Part shown: positions 39,974 to 41,560 of the stretch, one piece after another
Position numbering within the stretch: the first letter of the stretch is position 1
Layout of the letters: every line of letters starts with the position of its first letter
Assembly: GCA_964520985.1 (NCBI GenBank)
Contig: CAZFPB010000011.1
Location: forward strand, 1 to 41,560
Source: CAYSGL01 sp964520985
Lineage (GTDB): Bacteria > Pseudomonadota > Alphaproteobacteria > Micavibrionales > Micavibrionaceae
Direction: 5' to 3'
Length of the DNA: 41,560 nucleotides
The notes under the pieces: generated by a model
What the model saw: only the letters and a program-made list of their open reading frames with translations
What the model was told of the DNA's origin: nothing
Database searches by the model: none
Program-made: the position numbers and the translations under genes

Positions 39974-40551
39974 CCGTCATCGAGGCATGGAGCTCGATCC
40001 CTGGATACGAGGGGATGTACGAGGCCAGCGACTTCGGAAGGGTGCGCGGCCTCGACCGCGTCGACGCAGCCGGCAGATTTCGCCCCGGGCAGCTGATGAC
40101 ACAAGTCCCTCACGTCACGGACGGTCGGTTCATCGTCTGTCTCACTCGCGACGGCCAGCACCGCACGCGATACGTCCATCAGCTGATCTTGGAGGCATTC
40201 GTCGGCCCACGCCCGGCCGGACTACAGGGCTGCCACAACAACGGCAAGAACACCGACAATCGACTGACGAACCTCCGATGGGACACCCAGTCGGGCAACC
40301 AGCTCGACGCGGTACGGCACGGCGCACACGCGCTGGCCGCTCGGACCCACTGCAAACGCGGCCACATTCTCGCGGAACCGAACCTCTGCAATTACGGACG
40401 CCACAACGGCATTCGAGCTTGCCTAGCGTGCAACAAGGCTCGTCGGCACATCGCTCACCGTCGCGAACTGAACCTCGACATGCAGGCGGTGTCCGACCAG
40501 ATATACGAGCGAATCATGTCCGGCGAATTCCAGCAGCGAGGCGCAGCCTGA
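39970..40551 (+). CDS. NUMOD4-HNH homing-type endonuclease
   Basis: A 193-residue protein from ATG 39970. Residues 4-45 are a NUMOD4 DNA-binding module (WSSIPGYEGMYEASDFGRVR). The HNH_3 nuclease follows: VHQLILEAFVGPRPAGLQGC, HNNGKNTDNRLTNLRWDT. The C-terminus has CKRGH...CLACNK zinc pairs. Freestanding HNH genes of this kind are mobile in phages. The gene sits in an operon with 1-4 base overlaps on both sides. Confidence 0.88.
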   Translation: MTVIEAWSSIPGYEGMYEASDFGRVRGLDRVDAAGRFRPGQLMTQVPHVTDGRFIVCLTRDGQHRTRYVHQLILEAFVGPRPAGLQGCHNNGKNTDNRLTNLRWDTQSGNQLDAVRHGAHALAARTHCKRGHILAEPNLCNYGRHNGIRACLACNKARRHIAHRRELNLDMQAVSDQIYERIMSGEFQQRGAA

Positions 40552-41126
40552 TGGCCGTCGTCGTCGGTATCGACCCCAGCCTCACCAACTGCGGCATCGC
40601 CATCCTCGATGCCGGCCAGCCCGTGCACCTGACCGCCGTCGGCCACGCCGGCCGCGACGGCGCCAACTACGACAACCGCAGCGACCGCATCGTCAGCCAA
40701 TGCCGGACCGTCATCGCCGCCATCCTCGATGTAGGTTCACCGGGGAAAAATTGCACCTCTTTACCTACACGCCTCCCCGACCTGGCCGTCATCGAAGGCC
40801 CCGCCTACGGCGCCAACCTCCCCTCCAATCACGACCGCGCCGGCCTCTGGTGGGGCCTCTACAGCGCCCTCAGAGCCCGCAAAATCCCCACCGCAGTAGT
40901 CGCACCCGGAACCCGCGCAAAATGGGCCACAGGACACGGCAGAGCCACCAAAACCGACGTCCTGACCGCGGTCCGCACCTGGTGGCCAGGCACCATCATC
41001 CGCAACCACGACATCGCCGACGCCCTCGTACTCGCCACCATCGGCGCCCACCACCACGGCGACCCCATGCCATTCCCCGTCAAACCCCGCCACACCCTCG
41101 CACTGGAGGCAATCGCATGGCCATAG
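40551..41126 (+). CDS. RuvC-like Holliday junction resolvase
   Basis: A 191-residue RNase H-fold nuclease. Catalytic acids are visible: Asp8 in VVGIDPSLTNCG, Glu82 in LAVIEGPAYGA, and Asp154/Asp157 in NHDIADALVLA. It resolves branched recombination and replication intermediates before packaging, working with the exonuclease/RecT pair. Residues about 61-75 (VGSPGKNCTSLPTRL) come from an AT-richer insert bounded by an inverted repeat, unlike the flanking codons. Confidence 0.9.
   Translation: MAVVVGIDPSLTNCGIAILDAGQPVHLTAVGHAGRDGANYDNRSDRIVSQCRTVIAAILDVGSPGKNCTSLPTRLPDLAVIEGPAYGANLPSNHDRAGLWWGLYSALRARKIPTAVVAPGTRAKWATGHGRATKTDVLTAVRTWWPGTIIRNHDIADALVLATIGAHHHGDPMPFPVKPRHTLALEAIAWP
40730..40769. 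repeat. Short insert with inverted repeats inside the resolvase gene
   Basis: TGTAGGT (40730-40736) and its complement ACCTACA (40763-40769) flank 26 bases containing GGGGAAAAATTGCACCTC. Composition differs sharply from the surrounding GC-rich coding sequence, but the reading frame is kept. Confidence 0.55.
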
Positions 41127-41299
41127 ACCGACCAGACGCCCCCCGGTCGGGATTATTCAACCGATGGCACGACGCCTACCACGAAGCACTGTTCCGGGCC
41201 GCACTCACGCGACGCCGGTACCGCGTGTGGTTCGAACCGAACAACCGCTGGTGGAACATCACTGAGCTGACCACGCGGACACCCGAGGCCGCCCGGTGA
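41117..41299 (+). CDS. Small protein, unknown
   Basis: A 60-residue basic, aromatic-rich protein (LFNRWHDAYHEALFRAALTR, VWFEPNNRWWNITELTT) from ATG 41117, overlapping the resolvase gene by 10 bases and the next gene by 4 bases. No family recognised. Confidence 0.62.
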   Translation: MAIDRPDAPRSGLFNRWHDAYHEALFRAALTRRRYRVWFEPNNRWWNITELTTRTPEAAR

Positions 41300-41560
41300 T
41301 CACCTGCCAGCACTGCAAACGCCCCACCCAGAACTACCTCTGCGACGACTGCACCGACACCCTCCACGACATGCTGTCCCAGATCCCCTGGCTACTCGAC
41401 GAACTCGACACCCGCATACAAAAACTCGACCGCATCAACATCGGCACCATCGGACGATCACGCCGCCCCGACGAACTCACCGTCATCGACTTCGACGCCC
41501 TCGAACTCGCCCGCGACATCCGCAAAAAACTCCTCAAATGGGTCACCAACATCGCCCAAC
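41296..41560 (+). CDS. Zinc-ribbon / HTH phage protein, N-terminal part (continues at base 1)
   Basis: GTG 41296 overlaps the previous stop (GTGA). The N-terminus is a zinc ribbon, ITCQHCKRPTQNYLCDDC, followed by helices (DMLSQIPWLLDELDTRIQKL). The frame runs open to the contig end and continues exactly in frame at position 1 once the 55-base overlap is removed, ending at 660, for 289 residues in all. Confidence 0.82.
   Translation, partial: MITCQHCKRPTQNYLCDDCTDTLHDMLSQIPWLLDELDTRIQKLDRINIGTIGRSRRPDELTVIDFDALELARDIRKKLLKWVTNIAQ
41506..41560. repeat. Terminal direct repeat, right copy
   Basis: This segment is identical to positions 1-55 and shows that the contig closes into a circle of about 41,505 bp. 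Confidence 0.93.

Overview
The window is a complete, circularly assembled genome of a temperate siphovirus of an actinobacterium, most likely a Mycobacterium phage. The first 55 bases are repeated exactly as the last 55, so the unique genome is about 41,505 bp and one gene runs across the junction. The case for an actinophage is high GC content, GTG/ATG start codons overlapping the preceding TGA, a two-enzyme lysis cassette (peptidoglycan-cutting LysA plus mycolylarabinogalactan esterase LysB), an r1t-type holin, and exported proteins of mycobacterial style. Gene order and size recall the small temperate mycobacteriophage groups such as cluster N; that placement is inference, not a search result.

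Left arm, 740-23869, rightward. A packaging HNH protein, both terminase subunits, portal, MuF-like protein, scaffold, capsid and head-tail connectors come first. Then come the tail tube, two tail assembly chaperones joined by a -1 frameshift at GGGAAAC, a tape measure with a peptidase-like domain, and a set of tail-tip proteins. Two tip proteins stand out: one carries an N-terminal PE-PPE-like serine hydrolase domain, and another contains 20 tandem 20-residue repeats followed by a glycine-rich adhesin-like domain.

Lysis module, 23723-27830, rightward. It holds a small membrane protein, a LysA with an apparent signal peptide, LysB, an r1t-like holin, a second multi-span membrane protein, a membrane-anchored coiled-coil protein and a DUF7427-like protein. 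A GC-rich hairpin separates it from the convergent leftward genes.

Lysogeny module, 27857-30826. A leftward operon runs repressor - small SH3-like protein - tyrosine integrase - three exported or membrane proteins, ending at the shared hairpin. It diverges from a rightward excise/Cro-like gene. The roughly 120 bp between them holds two candidate leaderless promoters with identical TTGCGT -35 boxes and a cluster of TGCGT half-sites that look like operators. The three exported proteins sit where related prophages carry lysogen-expressed defence genes.

Right arm, 31061-41560 (continuing to 660), rightward except for one gene. It starts with a tRNA-Lys gene, an HNH nuclease and an isolated leftward gene, followed by many small proteins. 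A YqaJ-type exonuclease/RecT recombination pair comes next, then a Gp37/Gp68 (DUF5131) protein, a GIY-YIG protein, a replication-initiator-like gene with an iteron array at its 3' end (candidate origin), a NUMOD4-HNH endonuclease, a RuvC-like resolvase, and a zinc-ribbon/HTH protein that spans the contig ends.
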